This document shows, in pieces, positions 17,580 through 28,320 of a DNA stretch of 35,438 bases. Source of the DNA: Chloroflexota bacterium (GTDB lineage: Bacteria; Chloroflexota; UBA6077; SHYK01); the NCBI GenBank assembly GCA_016202435.1, contig JACQOR010000035.1, positions 1-35,438 on the forward strand. Reading direction: 5' to 3'. Every line of letters begins with the position of its first letter. Within the stretch, counting starts at the first letter, position 1. The position numbers and the translations under genes were made by a program. The notes beneath the pieces were generated by a model. The model searched no databases. It was not told where the DNA came from and saw only the letters and a list, made by a program, of their open reading frames with translations.

Positions 17580-18950
17580 TTGCTGTTTGTCGCGGTCCTG
17601 GGAGTCTCGTCGATTCTGGTCATCTGGCCGCAGAACCCCTCGACGTATTTTCCGGGCTGGCTGAATCTCCCTGGCAGTGCGGGGATTCACGTTGACTTCT
17701 TCGGATTCAGGTTCGATCGGCAGGGCTTCCGCCTAGGTCTCGATCTCCAGGGCGGCACACACATCGTGCTGCAGGCGGATACGAGTCGTGTTCCGGCGGA
17801 TGGCGACCGCAACGCAGCCGTTGAGGGCGTCAAGACCATCATCGAGCGGCGAATCAACGCCTATGGTGTGGCGGAGCCTATCGTGCAGCGCCAGGGAAGC
17901 GAACGCATCATTGTCGAGCTGCCTGGCGTCCGAAACATCGAGGAGGCCAAAAACCTGATTGGGAAGACAGCCCAACTGGATTTCCGCGAACAGAAACTTG
18001 TTGACGGAGAGGAACAGTGGGTGGTGGCCACGGCGCCTCTCGAAGGTGAGCAAAAGGAGCTGACCGGGGCCTACTTCAAGAAGGCAGAGCTCGGCTTCGA
18101 CCAGGGTAATAAGCCCGAAATCCTCTTCGAGTTCAACGGCGATGGCGCGAAGCTATTCGAGCAGATTACGACTCGTCTCAAGGGTAAGCGGCTAGGGATC
18201 TTTCTCGACAACGAGCCGCTGACAACTCCCACCGTCCAGGAGACCATTCGGGACCGTGGTCGCATCACCGGCACGTTTACCCTCGACGAGGCGCGGAACC
18301 TTGTCATCCAGTTCAATGCAGGCGCCCTTCCCCTACCGGTGACAATTCAGGAGGAGCGGACGGTAGACGCCACCCTCGGCGCGGACTCAGTGCGCAAGAG
18401 TGTCGTCGCTGGCGAGATCGCCCTGGTGGTAGTAGCCCTTTTCATGATCACGTACTACCGCATGCTCGGGGCAGTCGCGGTGAGCGCGCTGCTCGTCTAC
18501 ACGCTGGTCCTGCTCGCAGTCTTCAAACTGGTGCCTGTGACACTCACGCTGGCAGGCATCGCCGGATTCATCCTCTCAATCGGCATGGCGGTGGATGCCA
18601 ACGTGCTGATCTTCGAGCGAATGAAGGAAGAGCTCCGAACGGGCAAACCGGTCGCCTCGGCCATCGAGACGGGTTTCGGGCGGGCTTGGACTGCGATTCG
18701 AGACTCGAACGTCTCGGCTCTGATCACCTGTGCGGTGCTGTACTGGTTCGGATCCAACTTTGGCGCCAGCATTATCATGGGCTTTGCCTTCACCCTGGCA
18801 ATAGGCATCATGCTGAGCATGTTCAGCGCTGTCGCCGTATCCAAGAGCTTGCTTCGCGGGTTGATCGGCAGGCAGGCGACCCTGAACCCCGCGCTTTTCG
18901 GGTTGCCGGTACCCGCGCGGCGGCCGCAGCCCGCCGAGATGGGCTCCTAG
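17580..18950 (+). CDS. secD: Protein translocase subunit SecD
   Basis: GLDLQGGTHIVLQAD, VEGVKTIIERRINAYGVAEPIVQRQGSERIIVELPG, AGIAGFILSIGMAVDANVLIFERMKEELR. Confidence 0.95.
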   Translation: MLFVAVLGVSSILVIWPQNPSTYFPGWLNLPGSAGIHVDFFGFRFDRQGFRLGLDLQGGTHIVLQADTSRVPADGDRNAAVEGVKTIIERRINAYGVAEPIVQRQGSERIIVELPGVRNIEEAKNLIGKTAQLDFREQKLVDGEEQWVVATAPLEGEQKELTGAYFKKAELGFDQGNKPEILFEFNGDGAKLFEQITTRLKGKRLGIFLDNEPLTTPTVQETIRDRGRITGTFTLDEARNLVIQFNAGALPLPVTIQEERTVDATLGADSVRKSVVAGEIALVVVALFMITYYRMLGAVAVSALLVYTLVLLAVFKLVPVTLTLAGIAGFILSIGMAVDANVLIFERMKEELRTGKPVASAIETGFGRAWTAIRDSNVSALITCAVLYWFGSNFGASIIMGFAFTLAIGIMLSMFSAVAVSKSLLRGLIGRQATLNPALFGLPVPARRPQPAEMGS

Positions 18951-18953
18951 TCA

Positions 18954-19910
18954 GTGCCCTACGACCTCGTTGGCAAGCGGTTCGCGTTCCTACTGATCTC
19001 CCTGCTCATGGTCCTCCCAGGGATCTTCTCGCTCATCCTTCCCGGGGGACTCCGTCCCGGAATCGATTTCACCAGTGGCTCCATCATGACCGTTCGTTTC
19101 CAGCGCGACGTCGATCAGCCCTCGGTCCGACAGGTATACGCCGAGATCGGGCTCGACGAGGCCGTCATCCAGAGGGCGGAGGATGGCACCTACATTGTGC
19201 GAACAAAACCGCTGGAAGCGGAGATCGAGGGCAGCGGCCAGGGCGTATCGGGTCGGCAGCGCGTGGAAGACGAATTGACTCGCCGCTTGGGCGCCCTCAC
19301 CGTGCTGAGCTTCGATCAGGTCTCGCCCATCGTCGCCGCCGAGATCGTGCGCAACGCGATCCTCGCCGTGCTGGCCGCCTGCTTGGGCATTCTGCTCTAC
19401 CTCTGGTGGGCGTTCCGTCGAGTCGCCGACGCCTGGCGCTACGGGTTCTGTTCGGCGGTCGCACTCATACATGTAGCCCTCGTGGTCGTCGGGGTCTTCT
19501 CGCTCCTGGGCCGCATCTTCGCGATCGAGCTGGATGCCCTCTTCATCACCGCCATCCTCACTGTGATCGGCTATTCGGTGAATGACACGATCGTAGTATT
19601 CGATCGCGTGCGCGAGAACTCGATCAGGCGGCAGGGAGAAGCGTTTGAAGATATCGTCAACCACGCTCTCATGGAGACGATGGTCCGCTCGCTCAACACC
19701 GGTGTGGCCGTAATGCTGACCATGTTCACTCTGTGGCTCTTCGGCGGCGTCACCCTCAGGAATTTCATGCTCGCGTTGCTCCTGGGCGTGATTGTGGGCT
19801 CCTGGTCCAGCCACTTCTACGCGACGATGCTGCTCGTGGTCTGGGAGAACGGCGAGCTGGGCCGGCTCTTCGGCCGCCGCGCCGCACGGCCGGCTCTCAG
19901 GCGAGCCTAG
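18954..19910 (+). CDS. secF: Protein translocase subunit SecF
   Basis: GIDFTSGSIMTVRF, ILTVIGYSVNDTIVVFDRVRENSIR, SLNTGVAVMLTMFTLWLFGG; GTG start 3 nt after the secD stop. Confidence 0.95.
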   Translation: MPYDLVGKRFAFLLISLLMVLPGIFSLILPGGLRPGIDFTSGSIMTVRFQRDVDQPSVRQVYAEIGLDEAVIQRAEDGTYIVRTKPLEAEIEGSGQGVSGRQRVEDELTRRLGALTVLSFDQVSPIVAAEIVRNAILAVLAACLGILLYLWWAFRRVADAWRYGFCSAVALIHVALVVVGVFSLLGRIFAIELDALFITAILTVIGYSVNDTIVVFDRVRENSIRRQGEAFEDIVNHALMETMVRSLNTGVAVMLTMFTLWLFGGVTLRNFMLALLLGVIVGSWSSHFYATMLLVVWENGELGRLFGRRAARPALRRA

Positions 19911-20983
19911 AGCAGCTTCGCCCGCTTCGGATCCGCCTGCAGACGTTCTATGAGCACCTTGAGCTGCTCTGCCTGGGCGCGCGAGCAGACGAGCAGAGCG
20001 TCCGGCAAGTCGACGATCACCAGGTCCTCGACCCCCAGCGTAAAGATCGGCCGATCTGACCCCCACACCAGGGAGCGCGCCGTCTGGAGAGCCAGCGCGT
20101 CCCCGCGGACTACGTTATCCCCGTCTCCCTTGACGGAGATCTCCCAGACCTCACCCCAGCCACCAATGTCGTTCCAGCCGAAGTCGGCAGGGATCGTCGC
20201 AATCCGGTCCGCTCGCTCCATGATCCCGTAGTCGATTGACTCGACCCGGAGCTGAGGATACTCGCGCACCAGCGCCGCCTCTGCGTCTGCGCCACCAAGG
20301 GCTTCGCCGATGGCAGCCAGATGCGTCTGCATGTCTGGCAATAGCGTCTCGAATGCCTTGCGAATGACGTCAACCCGCCAGATGAAATACCCCGGATTCC
20401 AGACGTAGCCCTGCGCCAAGAACTCCTCCGCGGTGACTCGGTCAGGCTTCTCAACGAAGCGGATGGCACGATGCGCTCGTAGTCCCCTGAATACGCCGAT
20501 CGGGGCACCCACTTGGATGTAGCCTAGCCCCGTGTGCGGTGACGACGGACGGATGCCGAGCGTAACCAGCCAGTCGCCGGAACGCGCCACTTCGAACGCC
20601 GCTGAGAGGCATCGGCGGAAGTCCTCCTCGTCCCCCACTGCGTGGTCAGAGTGAAGCGATGCCATAGTTGCGGATGGGTCGCGGTGGGTGATCCACTGCA
20701 CTGCCAGGCCGATGGCCGCCGCGGTTCCCCGTCGAACCGGTTCCACCAGGATGTTTCCCCTCGGCAGTTCGGGGAGTTGTTCGCGCAGTTGATCCGCATG
20801 GCTCGCCTCGGTCACTATGACAATCCGCTCGTGGGGAACGAGAGGCAGAACTCTGTCCACGGTCGCTTGTACGAGGGATCGGCTGCCCACGAGCTGCAAT
20901 AGCTGCTTGGGTCGATGCGAACGGCTAAGTGGCCAAAGCCGCGTGCCGCTCCCGCCAGCCAAGATGGCAACGTACTCGCTCAA
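19907..20983 (-). CDS. manC: Mannose-1-phosphate guanylyltransferase
   Basis: AILAGGSGTRLWPLSRSHRPKQLLQLVG, VEPVRRGTAAAIGLA, HSDHAVGDEEDF, GYIQVG, FVEKPD, WNPGYFIWR, GWNDIGGWGEVWE. Confidence 0.93.
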   Translation of the reverse strand: MSEYVAILAGGSGTRLWPLSRSHRPKQLLQLVGSRSLVQATVDRVLPLVPHERIVIVTEASHADQLREQLPELPRGNILVEPVRRGTAAAIGLAVQWITHRDPSATMASLHSDHAVGDEEDFRRCLSAAFEVARSGDWLVTLGIRPSSPHTGLGYIQVGAPIGVFRGLRAHRAIRFVEKPDRVTAEEFLAQGYVWNPGYFIWRVDVIRKAFETLLPDMQTHLAAIGEALGGADAEAALVREYPQLRVESIDYGIMERADRIATIPADFGWNDIGGWGEVWEISVKGDGDNVVRGDALALQTARSLVWGSDRPIFTLGVEDLVIVDLPDALLVCSRAQAEQLKVLIERLQADPKRAKLL

Positions 20984-20996
20984 ACGTCATCCAAAC

Positions 20997-21983
20997 TTAG
21001 CCGCCCCCGGAACGAGCGGACGAATCGGCGGGCCTTTCGGGCGGGGCCGTCGCGCTGGGAATTGGCTGCGAAGCGATCCAGTCCACCGTCGCCCTTAGAC
21101 CGTCGTCAAGAGCGGTTTCCGCGCGCCAGCCAAGCTCCGCCTGCGCACGTCCCGCGTCCAGGGCAATGCGATAGACCTCACCCGGGCGCGCCGGTGCATA
21201 GTTCGGCGCATCCTCGAACCCCGTCAGCACCTGGAGCCTTTCGTATACCTGGTTGACTGTCACCCAGGCTCCTGTGCCAAGGTTCAGCACCTGACCGCTT
21301 CCCCGGTCCAGAGCGGACATATTGGCGTGCGCGACGTCCCTGACGAAAACGAAGTCTCGGGCCTGATCGCCGTCACCGAAAATCGTCGGCTGCCGACCAG
21401 CCAGCATCATCCTCGCGAAGAGCGCTATGACCTGGCCTTCCTCCGTATAGGGGTGCTGCCGAGGCCCGTAGACGTTGGGGTACCTCAAGATCGTGTATTC
21501 GAGACCGTAGGTTCGCCCGAACATTCGCAGGTATTCCTCGCCCGCCAGCTTTGATGCGGCGTATGGGCTGACCGGGCGAGCGGGATCATCTTCGCGGCAG
21601 GGCGTGTGCTCCGGATCGCCATAAATCGCGCCACCACTCGAGATGAAAATGACCTTGCGGACCTTTGCTCTCACCGCCGCGTCCAGCAGCGCGACGGTTC
21701 CCATGACGTTGGTGCGGGCGTCCCTCACGGGATCGCGCACCGACTCAAAGACATCCGCGTGCGCCGCGTGATGATCGATCAGTTCCGGATGGAAGTCAGC
21801 GACAAACTGCGCGACGGACGGGTCCAAAAGATCGGCCTCGACGAGGTGGGCGCCTTCTGGGACGTTCCGACGCTGGCCGGTAGAGAAATTATCGACGACG
21901 GCGACCTCATGGCCGGCGCTCAGAAAGGCGTCAGCGACATGCGACCCAATGAAGCCGGCACCGCCAGTGACCAGAATCCTCAA
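20997..21983 (-). CDS. NAD-dependent epimerase/dehydratase (UDP-glucose 4-epimerase-like)
   Basis: ILVTGGAGFIGSHVADAFL, SSGGAIYGDP, SPYAASKLAGEEYL, RYPNVYGPRQ. ORF opens to 22040; TTG at 21983 fits the N-terminal Rossmann strand better. Confidence 0.9.
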   Translation of the reverse strand: MRILVTGGAGFIGSHVADAFLSAGHEVAVVDNFSTGQRRNVPEGAHLVEADLLDPSVAQFVADFHPELIDHHAAHADVFESVRDPVRDARTNVMGTVALLDAAVRAKVRKVIFISSGGAIYGDPEHTPCREDDPARPVSPYAASKLAGEEYLRMFGRTYGLEYTILRYPNVYGPRQHPYTEEGQVIALFARMMLAGRQPTIFGDGDQARDFVFVRDVAHANMSALDRGSGQVLNLGTGAWVTVNQVYERLQVLTGFEDAPNYAPARPGEVYRIALDAGRAQAELGWRAETALDDGLRATVDWIASQPIPSATAPPERPADSSARSGGG

Positions 21984-22159
21984 GGTCAGCCCACCGGGCC
22001 CATCTGGATGGGCGGAAACGATCGGCCCCTGGTCCACCATGGGTCACCAGATTCGCGGTGCCCCTCCAGATGGCGGTTCACGCTGAGGCCGCTTCAGGCA
22101 GACGACGCATTTGCGACCCCGAGTTGCCTGCCCTTCACCTCATTCAGGATGGCCAGGCC

Positions 22160-23815
22160 TTAGCTGCTGGCGCGTGTTTCGGAGCCGATCGCCGGAGCTG
22201 GATCCAGGCACGCACCAACAAACCCCAGGAACAGCGGGTGAGGTCGGTGGGGCCGGGATCGAAACTCGGGATGGAACTGACTTCCCAGCATCCAGGGGTG
22301 GCCCTCCACCTCCGCGATCTCCACGAGCCTTCCGTCAGGGGAGAGTCCGCTAAGGCGCATTCCCGCCCGCTCGAAGGCGAGACGATATTCGTTGTTGAAC
22401 TCGTAGCGGTGGCGGTGGCGCTCGAACAGTATGTGCTCGCCATATGCCTCGATGGCACGCGTCCCAGGCTGGAGTTGGCATGGGTACAGGCCCAACCGCA
22501 TCGTCCCCCCTTTGTCCGGCAGGTCCCGCTGCTCGGGAAGGAGGTCAATCACCGGATGCGGGCTAAACATACTGAACTCCGTGCTGTTCGCGTCCTCCAG
22601 TCCCAGCACATGTCTTGCGAACTCAATGACCATGATCTGCATGCCCAGGCAGAGGCCCAGGTAGGGAACGCTCCGCTCCCGAGCGAACTGCGCCGCCTTG
22701 ATCATGCCTTCAATGCCACGACCGCCAAATCCTCCAGGCACAAGGATTCCTTGGAGACCTTCCAGCAGCGCCTCACCGCCCTCGGCTTCCAAAGCCTGAG
22801 AATCGATCCACTCGATTTCGACTTTCCGGTGATGGGCCCAGCCCGCATGGTACAGGGCCTCCCGGACGCTGATATAAGCGTCGCGAAGCTCGACGTACTT
22901 ACCGACCAGGCCGACGCGGACCGTCTCCGAGGATCCCTGGATACGTCCCACCATCTCTCGCCACTCATCGAGGTCGGGCTCTTCGGCTGCCAGGTGGAGA
23001 CGCTCCACAACGTAGTTGCCGAATTCGGCATCTTCAAACACTAGCGGCACCTGGTAGATGCTGCTCACCGTGTGTAGCGGCACCACAGCGCGGCGATCTA
23101 CGTCGCAGAAGAGGGCGATCTTGTCGATCAACTCAGGCGGGACCGGCTGGTCGGACCGGCACACGATCGCGTCCGGCTGGATGCCGATGCTCCGCAACTC
23201 TTTGACACTGTGCTGGGTTGGCTTGGTCTTCAATTCGTCTGAGGCCGCGATGTAGGGCAGTAGCGTCACGTGAATGTAAAACGTGTTCTCCCTGCCCAGA
23301 TCGAGGTGCATCTGGCGTACGGCCTCTAGAAAAGGGAGACACTCGATGTCGCCCACCGTGCCGCCCACTTCCACGATGACCACCTCTGCACCGCTCTGGC
23401 GCCCTGCTCGCCCAATACGGTCCTTGATCTCGTTAGTAATGTGGGGAATGACCTGGATGGTGCCTCCCAGGAAATCCCCATGACGCTCGCGGGCGATCAC
23501 CGCGGAGTAAACTTGGCCGGTCGTCACGCTCGAGACCCGTGAGAGATTCACGTCAATGAACCGCTCATAGTGGCCGAGATCCATGTCCGTCTCCGCACCG
23601 TCGTCGGTCACGAAAACTTCTCCGTGCTGGTAAGGGTTCATCGTTCCGGGATCCACGTTGATGTACGGGTCCAGCTTGATGACGGACACCCGAATGCCAC
23701 GGCCCTTCAAGAGTCTTCCAATCGACGCCGCCGTAATGCCTTTTCCGATACCCGATACGACCCCGCCGCTAACGAATATGTGCTTGGCCAAGTCCTTATC
23801 CAATCCTTTGCCCAA
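22160..23815 (-). CDS. pyrG: CTP synthase
   Basis: [101 protein letters not shown]. Confidence 0.97.
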   Translation of the reverse strand: MGKGLDKDLAKHIFVSGGVVSGIGKGITAASIGRLLKGRGIRVSVIKLDPYINVDPGTMNPYQHGEVFVTDDGAETDMDLGHYERFIDVNLSRVSSVTTGQVYSAVIARERHGDFLGGTIQVIPHITNEIKDRIGRAGRQSGAEVVIVEVGGTVGDIECLPFLEAVRQMHLDLGRENTFYIHVTLLPYIAASDELKTKPTQHSVKELRSIGIQPDAIVCRSDQPVPPELIDKIALFCDVDRRAVVPLHTVSSIYQVPLVFEDAEFGNYVVERLHLAAEEPDLDEWREMVGRIQGSSETVRVGLVGKYVELRDAYISVREALYHAGWAHHRKVEIEWIDSQALEAEGGEALLEGLQGILVPGGFGGRGIEGMIKAAQFARERSVPYLGLCLGMQIMVIEFARHVLGLEDANSTEFSMFSPHPVIDLLPEQRDLPDKGGTMRLGLYPCQLQPGTRAIEAYGEHILFERHRHRYEFNNEYRLAFERAGMRLSGLSPDGRLVEIAEVEGHPWMLGSQFHPEFRSRPHRPHPLFLGFVGACLDPAPAIGSETRASS

Positions 23816-24542
23816 AGAGGGCTGTCAGCGCCGGCGCCAGAATCAGAGCCGGCAACAAATTCTCAACAGAGATCCTTGTTACCTGAAGGATATTCAATCC
23901 GAGACCCAGAATCAGCAGCCCACCCACCGCGGTCATTTCGCCGATCATCTCATCGGTCAGCAACTCTCCCGCGAGCCCTGCACCCAAGGTGAGCGTTCCC
24001 TGGAACACGAGAACAGTTCCGGCCGCAAAGATGACACCCCAGCCGAGTGTCGACGCCAAAACGGCTGACATTACCCCGTCCAATGTTGCCTTGATCGCCA
24101 GCGTTTCATAAGCGCCCGTCAGCCCGTCCTGAATCGATCCAAGGATGGTCAGCGGTCCGACGCAGAAGATGAGGCTGGCAGTGACGAATCCTCGGCTGAT
24201 CGATGACCCGTCACGATCGGCATTCCGAAGCTCGTCGGTCGGGACTCGGTCAGCCATCCAGCGACTAACGGCGGCTCCCAGGCCTTGCACTGCTGTTTCG
24301 ATCCGCAGCGTCTCCCCGAGGACGGCGCCCAGCACGACGCTCCCGAGAAGGACGAGGACATTGGCCGTGTCTATGGCGCCCTGCAGGCCAATCACGATGG
24401 TGACCAGCCCGATCGTCTGGAGAAGCAGCGACCGAATGCGAGCCGGGAACCGCGGGCCAACAACTGCCCCGATAGTTGCGCCGAGCAGCACCGTACCGGT
24501 GTTGATCAGCGTCCCCGTCAAAGGTCCTCCGCCTGGCACCAA
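23796..24542 (-). CDS. DUF554 family membrane protein
   Basis: [64 protein letters not shown]. Confidence 0.9.
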   Translation of the reverse strand: MVPGGGPLTGTLINTGTVLLGATIGAVVGPRFPARIRSLLLQTIGLVTIVIGLQGAIDTANVLVLLGSVVLGAVLGETLRIETAVQGLGAAVSRWMADRVPTDELRNADRDGSSISRGFVTASLIFCVGPLTILGSIQDGLTGAYETLAIKATLDGVMSAVLASTLGWGVIFAAGTVLVFQGTLTLGAGLAGELLTDEMIGEMTAVGGLLILGLGLNILQVTRISVENLLPALILAPALTALFGQRIG

Positions 24543-24651
24543 GCTCGGGCCGATTGTAGCAACCGCCTATCTCCTGGACGCTCGCTCTGACCGCCTGGGT
24601 GTCACCCTGGGCGCCGAGCGGACCGCCGACTCTTGGGGCCCGCCCGCTCCC

Positions 24652-25326
24652 TCAGCGTTCTCTCACGAGCGCAGTTTCAACCACCGACCAAAGCTCCGCT
24701 GCCACCTCTTCGCTCGATCTTGTCGCGTCCACAACCACCCATCGCTCCGGTTCTGCCCTGGCCATGCGCCCATATGCCTCCCGGACCCGTCCATGGAAAG
24801 CGATTGCCTCGTCCTCGAACCGGTTCCAGTCCTGGCTCAGATGGAGCTCCTCAAAGAAGCTCGTCTGTCCAGCCACCGCCGCGGCTCCTGCCGCGCGGTT
24901 GCGATGGATTCCGACTTCTGGCGGGACATCGAGGAGCATGGTGAGGTCCGGTCGCAGGCCCCCGGTGGCGATGGCAATCAACGTCTGAAGCTGCGCCTCC
25001 GGAAGGCCCCGGCCCGCGCCCTGGTATGCGAGGGTGGAATCGGCGAAACGATCGGCCACGACGACGACGCCCCTGGATAGAGCCGGACGGATTACCTCGG
25101 TGACTAGTTGGGCCCGACAGGCGGAAAAAAGCAGTGCCTCTGCCCAAGGATCAATGGACGTCCAGCCACGGCCCACCAAGAGCGCGCGAACATGCACCCC
25201 GAGGTCTGTCCCGCCGGGCTCGTGGACCAAGAGGGCATCGCGCCCCGCTTCCTTGAGTCGTCGCAGGAGCTGCTCAGCCTGTGTCGTCTTGCCGCCGCCA
25301 TCCGGGCCCTCGAGACTCACGAACAC
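24652..25326 (-). CDS. tmk: Thymidylate kinase
   Basis: MFVSLEGPDGGGKTTQAEQL, VHEPGGTDLG, VVADRFADSTLAYQGAGRGLP, LLDVPPEVGIHR. Confidence 0.96.
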   Translation of the reverse strand: MFVSLEGPDGGGKTTQAEQLLRRLKEAGRDALLVHEPGGTDLGVHVRALLVGRGWTSIDPWAEALLFSACRAQLVTEVIRPALSRGVVVVADRFADSTLAYQGAGRGLPEAQLQTLIAIATGGLRPDLTMLLDVPPEVGIHRNRAAGAAAVAGQTSFFEELHLSQDWNRFEDEAIAFHGRVREAYGRMARAEPERWVVVDATRSSEEVAAELWSVVETALVRER

Positions 25327-25355
25327 AGACTAGCTCCTTTGGAAGCGTTTCTCCC

Positions 25356-25377
25356 CGGAGATGCCCTCTCCGTTTTT
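25356..25377 (+). terminator. Intrinsic-terminator-like hairpin plus T-run on the plus strand
   Basis: CGGAGA-TGCCC-TCTCCG followed by TTTTT; flanking genes are on the minus strand. Confidence 0.45.
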
Positions 25378-25515
25378 GGGCGCAATCAGTGGGGTAGCGC
25401 GCCGATTCCCACCCGCACGGCGCGGATACGATCCGGAGCGAAGCCCGTCGGGGCTCGCACGTAGCAGCCTCAGCAAGATAGGCAGGGGGGCGGGCCTACC
25501 TTCACCCATTCTCAG

Positions 25516-27285
25516 CTATGCGTCAGCCGTTGGAAGAATCGTCACCCGGCGATGGGGCTCCTGGCCAACGCTTCGAGAGCCCAGGTTATACCGGTCGGCT
25601 ATTTGATGTTGGAGCCTTCTCAGGTAGGCATTCTGAGGCGCCAGCTCAACGGATTCCTCTTCCTGGTTGAGCACGCGATTCGCGGCGTCCTCCGCCTCCT
25701 GCAGGGCTTCGTTGGCTATTTCGGAGCGCGGCGTCCGAGAGGCTTTGTTGATCCCCTCGTCAATCTGGGCACCCGTGTTGCTGCGCAGGACGTAGATTGG
25801 AATACCGCGAGCCTCCGCATCCAAGAGCGGCTGCGGTTTGCGTCGATAATAGTTCTTTACCGTCATAACAACGTCAGCCTGGTCCACGTCCAATACCACC
25901 ATCGCCGGCGCTCGCTGTTGACGGATGGCGTGCTCCAGCCGCGTTCGATTGACCCCGTAGGCAAACACCCGTACGGGACGACGGCGCTCTTCCTGACCAG
26001 CTTCGTGCGACCCCAACTCCCTGTGTTCGACCTTTTCACGGGCTACTTGCGGCAGCGGAACGGGCGCGTCGAGGTCGCGCTCGTACTCGCGGGGTGCGTA
26101 CCCGAGCGAAAACGCGGGCGACGGAAAAGAGGATAGCTCGTTGTCAAAGCCCCAGATGGGCGCTGTGCGCCGACCACGATCGGTCGGCCGACCCATTGAG
26201 ACGTGGTCGGCACCGGAAGAAACCATCGAAAAGCGCTGGGGCGCGCCACGGGCGACGCGTATTTCGCCGTTGCTGTCGCGATAGCGCAGGGTAGGTGTTA
26301 CCGTTTCTCCTCGGAGACTGGCATCCACAACTCGCGCCACGTTCTCATGGACGGCCACACGCTCCCAGTCCTGAATCTCGACCAGAACGTCGAACGTGGG
26401 AGGCGCCTTCCGCTCGAGGACGGATTTTTGCGTTCCTCGCCGCCGTGCCTCCTCGTCGCCCAGAGTCACGGTCTGAATTCCGCCGATCAGGTCTGCCAGG
26501 GTCGGATTCATCATCAAGTTCTCAAGTGTGTTTCCGTGCGCCGTGGCAACTAACTGCACGCCGCGCTCGGCGATAGTGCGCGCAGCCGCCGCCTCGAGCT
26601 CAGTCCCGATCTCATCGATCACGATGACTTCCGGCATGTGGTTCTCCACCGCTTCGATCATCACCTGGTGCTGTTGGCTCGGGGTGCGTACCTGCATGCG
26701 GCGCGCCTTACCAATGGCTGGATGTGGAATGTCACCGTCGCCCGCGATCTCGTTGGAGGTGTCCACGACGATCACCCGTTTGCCCAAGTCGTCGGCCAGC
26801 ACGCGCGCCGTCTCCCGCAGCATGGTGGTCTTTCCAACACCCGGCCGGCCCAACAGCAAGATGCTGTGCCCGCTCTCAACAATGTCACGGATGATTGCAA
26901 CGGTCCCAAAAACCGCCCTCCCAACACGGACGGTGAGTCCTACGATACGGCCCGCGCGGTTCCGGATCGCCGAGATGCGGTGCAGCGTCCGCTCAATCCC
27001 AGCTCGGTTGTCGTCACCAAAGCTCCCCACCCGGGTGACAACGTATTGCAGGTCTTCATCCGTGACCGGCTGGTCACTCAGGACCTTTTCGCTGCTGGGG
27101 AAACGGGCCTCTGGCTCTCTGCCTAGGTCGAGAATCACCTCGAGCAAGTCCGGACCGCAGACTTCTCTGATGAGTGTGTCCCGGATGCGGGGAGGCAAAT
27201 CGTCCAGCAAGACGGTGAGATCGTCGACAACGATCTGCTCGCCTGGTCTCTCAACGAATGCCATGCCACCTCCAAGCGTAGTCAT
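25516..27285 (-). CDS. AAA ATPase with SpoIIIAA-like domain and C-terminal R3H domain (Ycf45-like)
   Basis: [98 protein letters not shown]-term [27 protein letters not shown]. Confidence 0.92.
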   Translation of the reverse strand: MTTLGGGMAFVERPGEQIVVDDLTVLLDDLPPRIRDTLIREVCGPDLLEVILDLGREPEARFPSSEKVLSDQPVTDEDLQYVVTRVGSFGDDNRAGIERTLHRISAIRNRAGRIVGLTVRVGRAVFGTVAIIRDIVESGHSILLLGRPGVGKTTMLRETARVLADDLGKRVIVVDTSNEIAGDGDIPHPAIGKARRMQVRTPSQQHQVMIEAVENHMPEVIVIDEIGTELEAAAARTIAERGVQLVATAHGNTLENLMMNPTLADLIGGIQTVTLGDEEARRRGTQKSVLERKAPPTFDVLVEIQDWERVAVHENVARVVDASLRGETVTPTLRYRDSNGEIRVARGAPQRFSMVSSGADHVSMGRPTDRGRRTAPIWGFDNELSSFPSPAFSLGYAPREYERDLDAPVPLPQVAREKVEHRELGSHEAGQEERRRPVRVFAYGVNRTRLEHAIRQQRAPAMVVLDVDQADVVMTVKNYYRRKPQPLLDAEARGIPIYVLRSNTGAQIDEGINKASRTPRSEIANEALQEAEDAANRVLNQEEESVELAPQNAYLRRLQHQIADRYNLGSRSVGQEPHRRVTILPTADA

Positions 27286-27316
27286 TCAAGAACCGCCAGG
27301 CCTCGGCATGTTCCTT

Positions 27317-27340
27317 CAATCCTGCACGCAATCCTGCACG
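27317..27340. repeat. Perfect tandem duplication of a 12-mer
   Basis: CAATCCTGCACG CAATCCTGCACG, upstream of the R3H ATPase start. Confidence 0.85.
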
Positions 27341-27353
27341 TGGGCCGTACTCG

Positions 27354-28316
27354 TCACGCTAGCGCGCTCGGCTGTGCCCGCACGGATGCCGCAGACGTCT
27401 CGGGCAGGCGTTGCGCCAACTGACGCACCCAGACCACGTAATCGTGGCCTTTACTGAAACCGAGGTTCTCAAGCCCACTTTGCAGGACGGTCTGGTATTC
27501 GCGAACGTCTACCAATACCGGCACCTTGTTGCTCAGTTGGCCGAGCGCGTCTTTGAGCATCCGATCGACGAAAGCATCTGACTGGGGATGGATCAGGATC
27601 GTCAGGTATTGGGCTCGCTCTCCGTAGATAAGATGCATCCAGCCCACTGCCTTCGATCCCATTTCCCATACGTAATCTTGCCCACCCAAGAGCGAGGGCG
27701 ACCAGGCTTTCCGACCACGATGCAGAGCGGCCCACTCCTCGTAGTTCAGCGCTTCAGCGGCCCTGACTGGCGCAGGTACGACCGCCGTGTAGAGTTGAAA
27801 GAGCGCCTGCTCGTCGGAACGCAGTCTTGGCCGGGCTGGCACTGCGTCGGTGCGGTCCACCGCGAATCCCGACGGCAGGGCGTACATGGAACCTCGGGTG
27901 CAGATTTCGAATCCGGCTCGGCTCGCCCCTTCGAAGCCCGGACCATCCTCGGCAGTTTCCACAAAGACTCGACGGGCTCCTGCCTCAAGGGCGCGATTGC
28001 ACGCCCAGTGAAGCATTTCCACAACATGATCCGACGACCTGCCAGCCACGAGATGCTCGAGATCCCACACCAGCCCCAGGGACCTCTGACGAGCGACTAC
28101 CAGACCTTGCACGCCATCCTTGCCAACTGCGAGACCGACGGACGATTTTGTTATCTGGGGCAGGAGGCTCGCCCCAAGCAGGCCAATGGGACCAGGCAGC
28201 CGGTTCTCTGGAGGAGTCTTGGGCCAATTTGGCGCGGTCAGCTCCGTGACGCCGTCGCTGCCCCGAATTAACGAGCGGACCGTCAATGCATCGGCGATGC
28301 GGATGGGACGAATCAA
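27354..28316 (-). CDS. GNAT-like N-acetyltransferase or uncharacterized protein
   Basis: MIRPIRIADALTVRSLIR start and two halves with acetyltransferase-like alternation; no diagnostic catalytic motif. Confidence 0.5.
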   Translation of the reverse strand: MIRPIRIADALTVRSLIRGSDGVTELTAPNWPKTPPENRLPGPIGLLGASLLPQITKSSVGLAVGKDGVQGLVVARQRSLGLVWDLEHLVAGRSSDHVVEMLHWACNRALEAGARRVFVETAEDGPGFEGASRAGFEICTRGSMYALPSGFAVDRTDAVPARPRLRSDEQALFQLYTAVVPAPVRAAEALNYEEWAALHRGRKAWSPSLLGGQDYVWEMGSKAVGWMHLIYGERAQYLTILIHPQSDAFVDRMLKDALGQLSNKVPVLVDVREYQTVLQSGLENLGFSKGHDYVVWVRQLAQRLPETSAASVRAQPSALA

Positions 28317-28320
28317 AGGC

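Noticed and set aside
18990-20066. 358-aa minus-strand ORF opposite secF
   Set aside because: Asp/Glu/His/Gln-rich antisense of a membrane protein; secF on the other strand is unambiguous.
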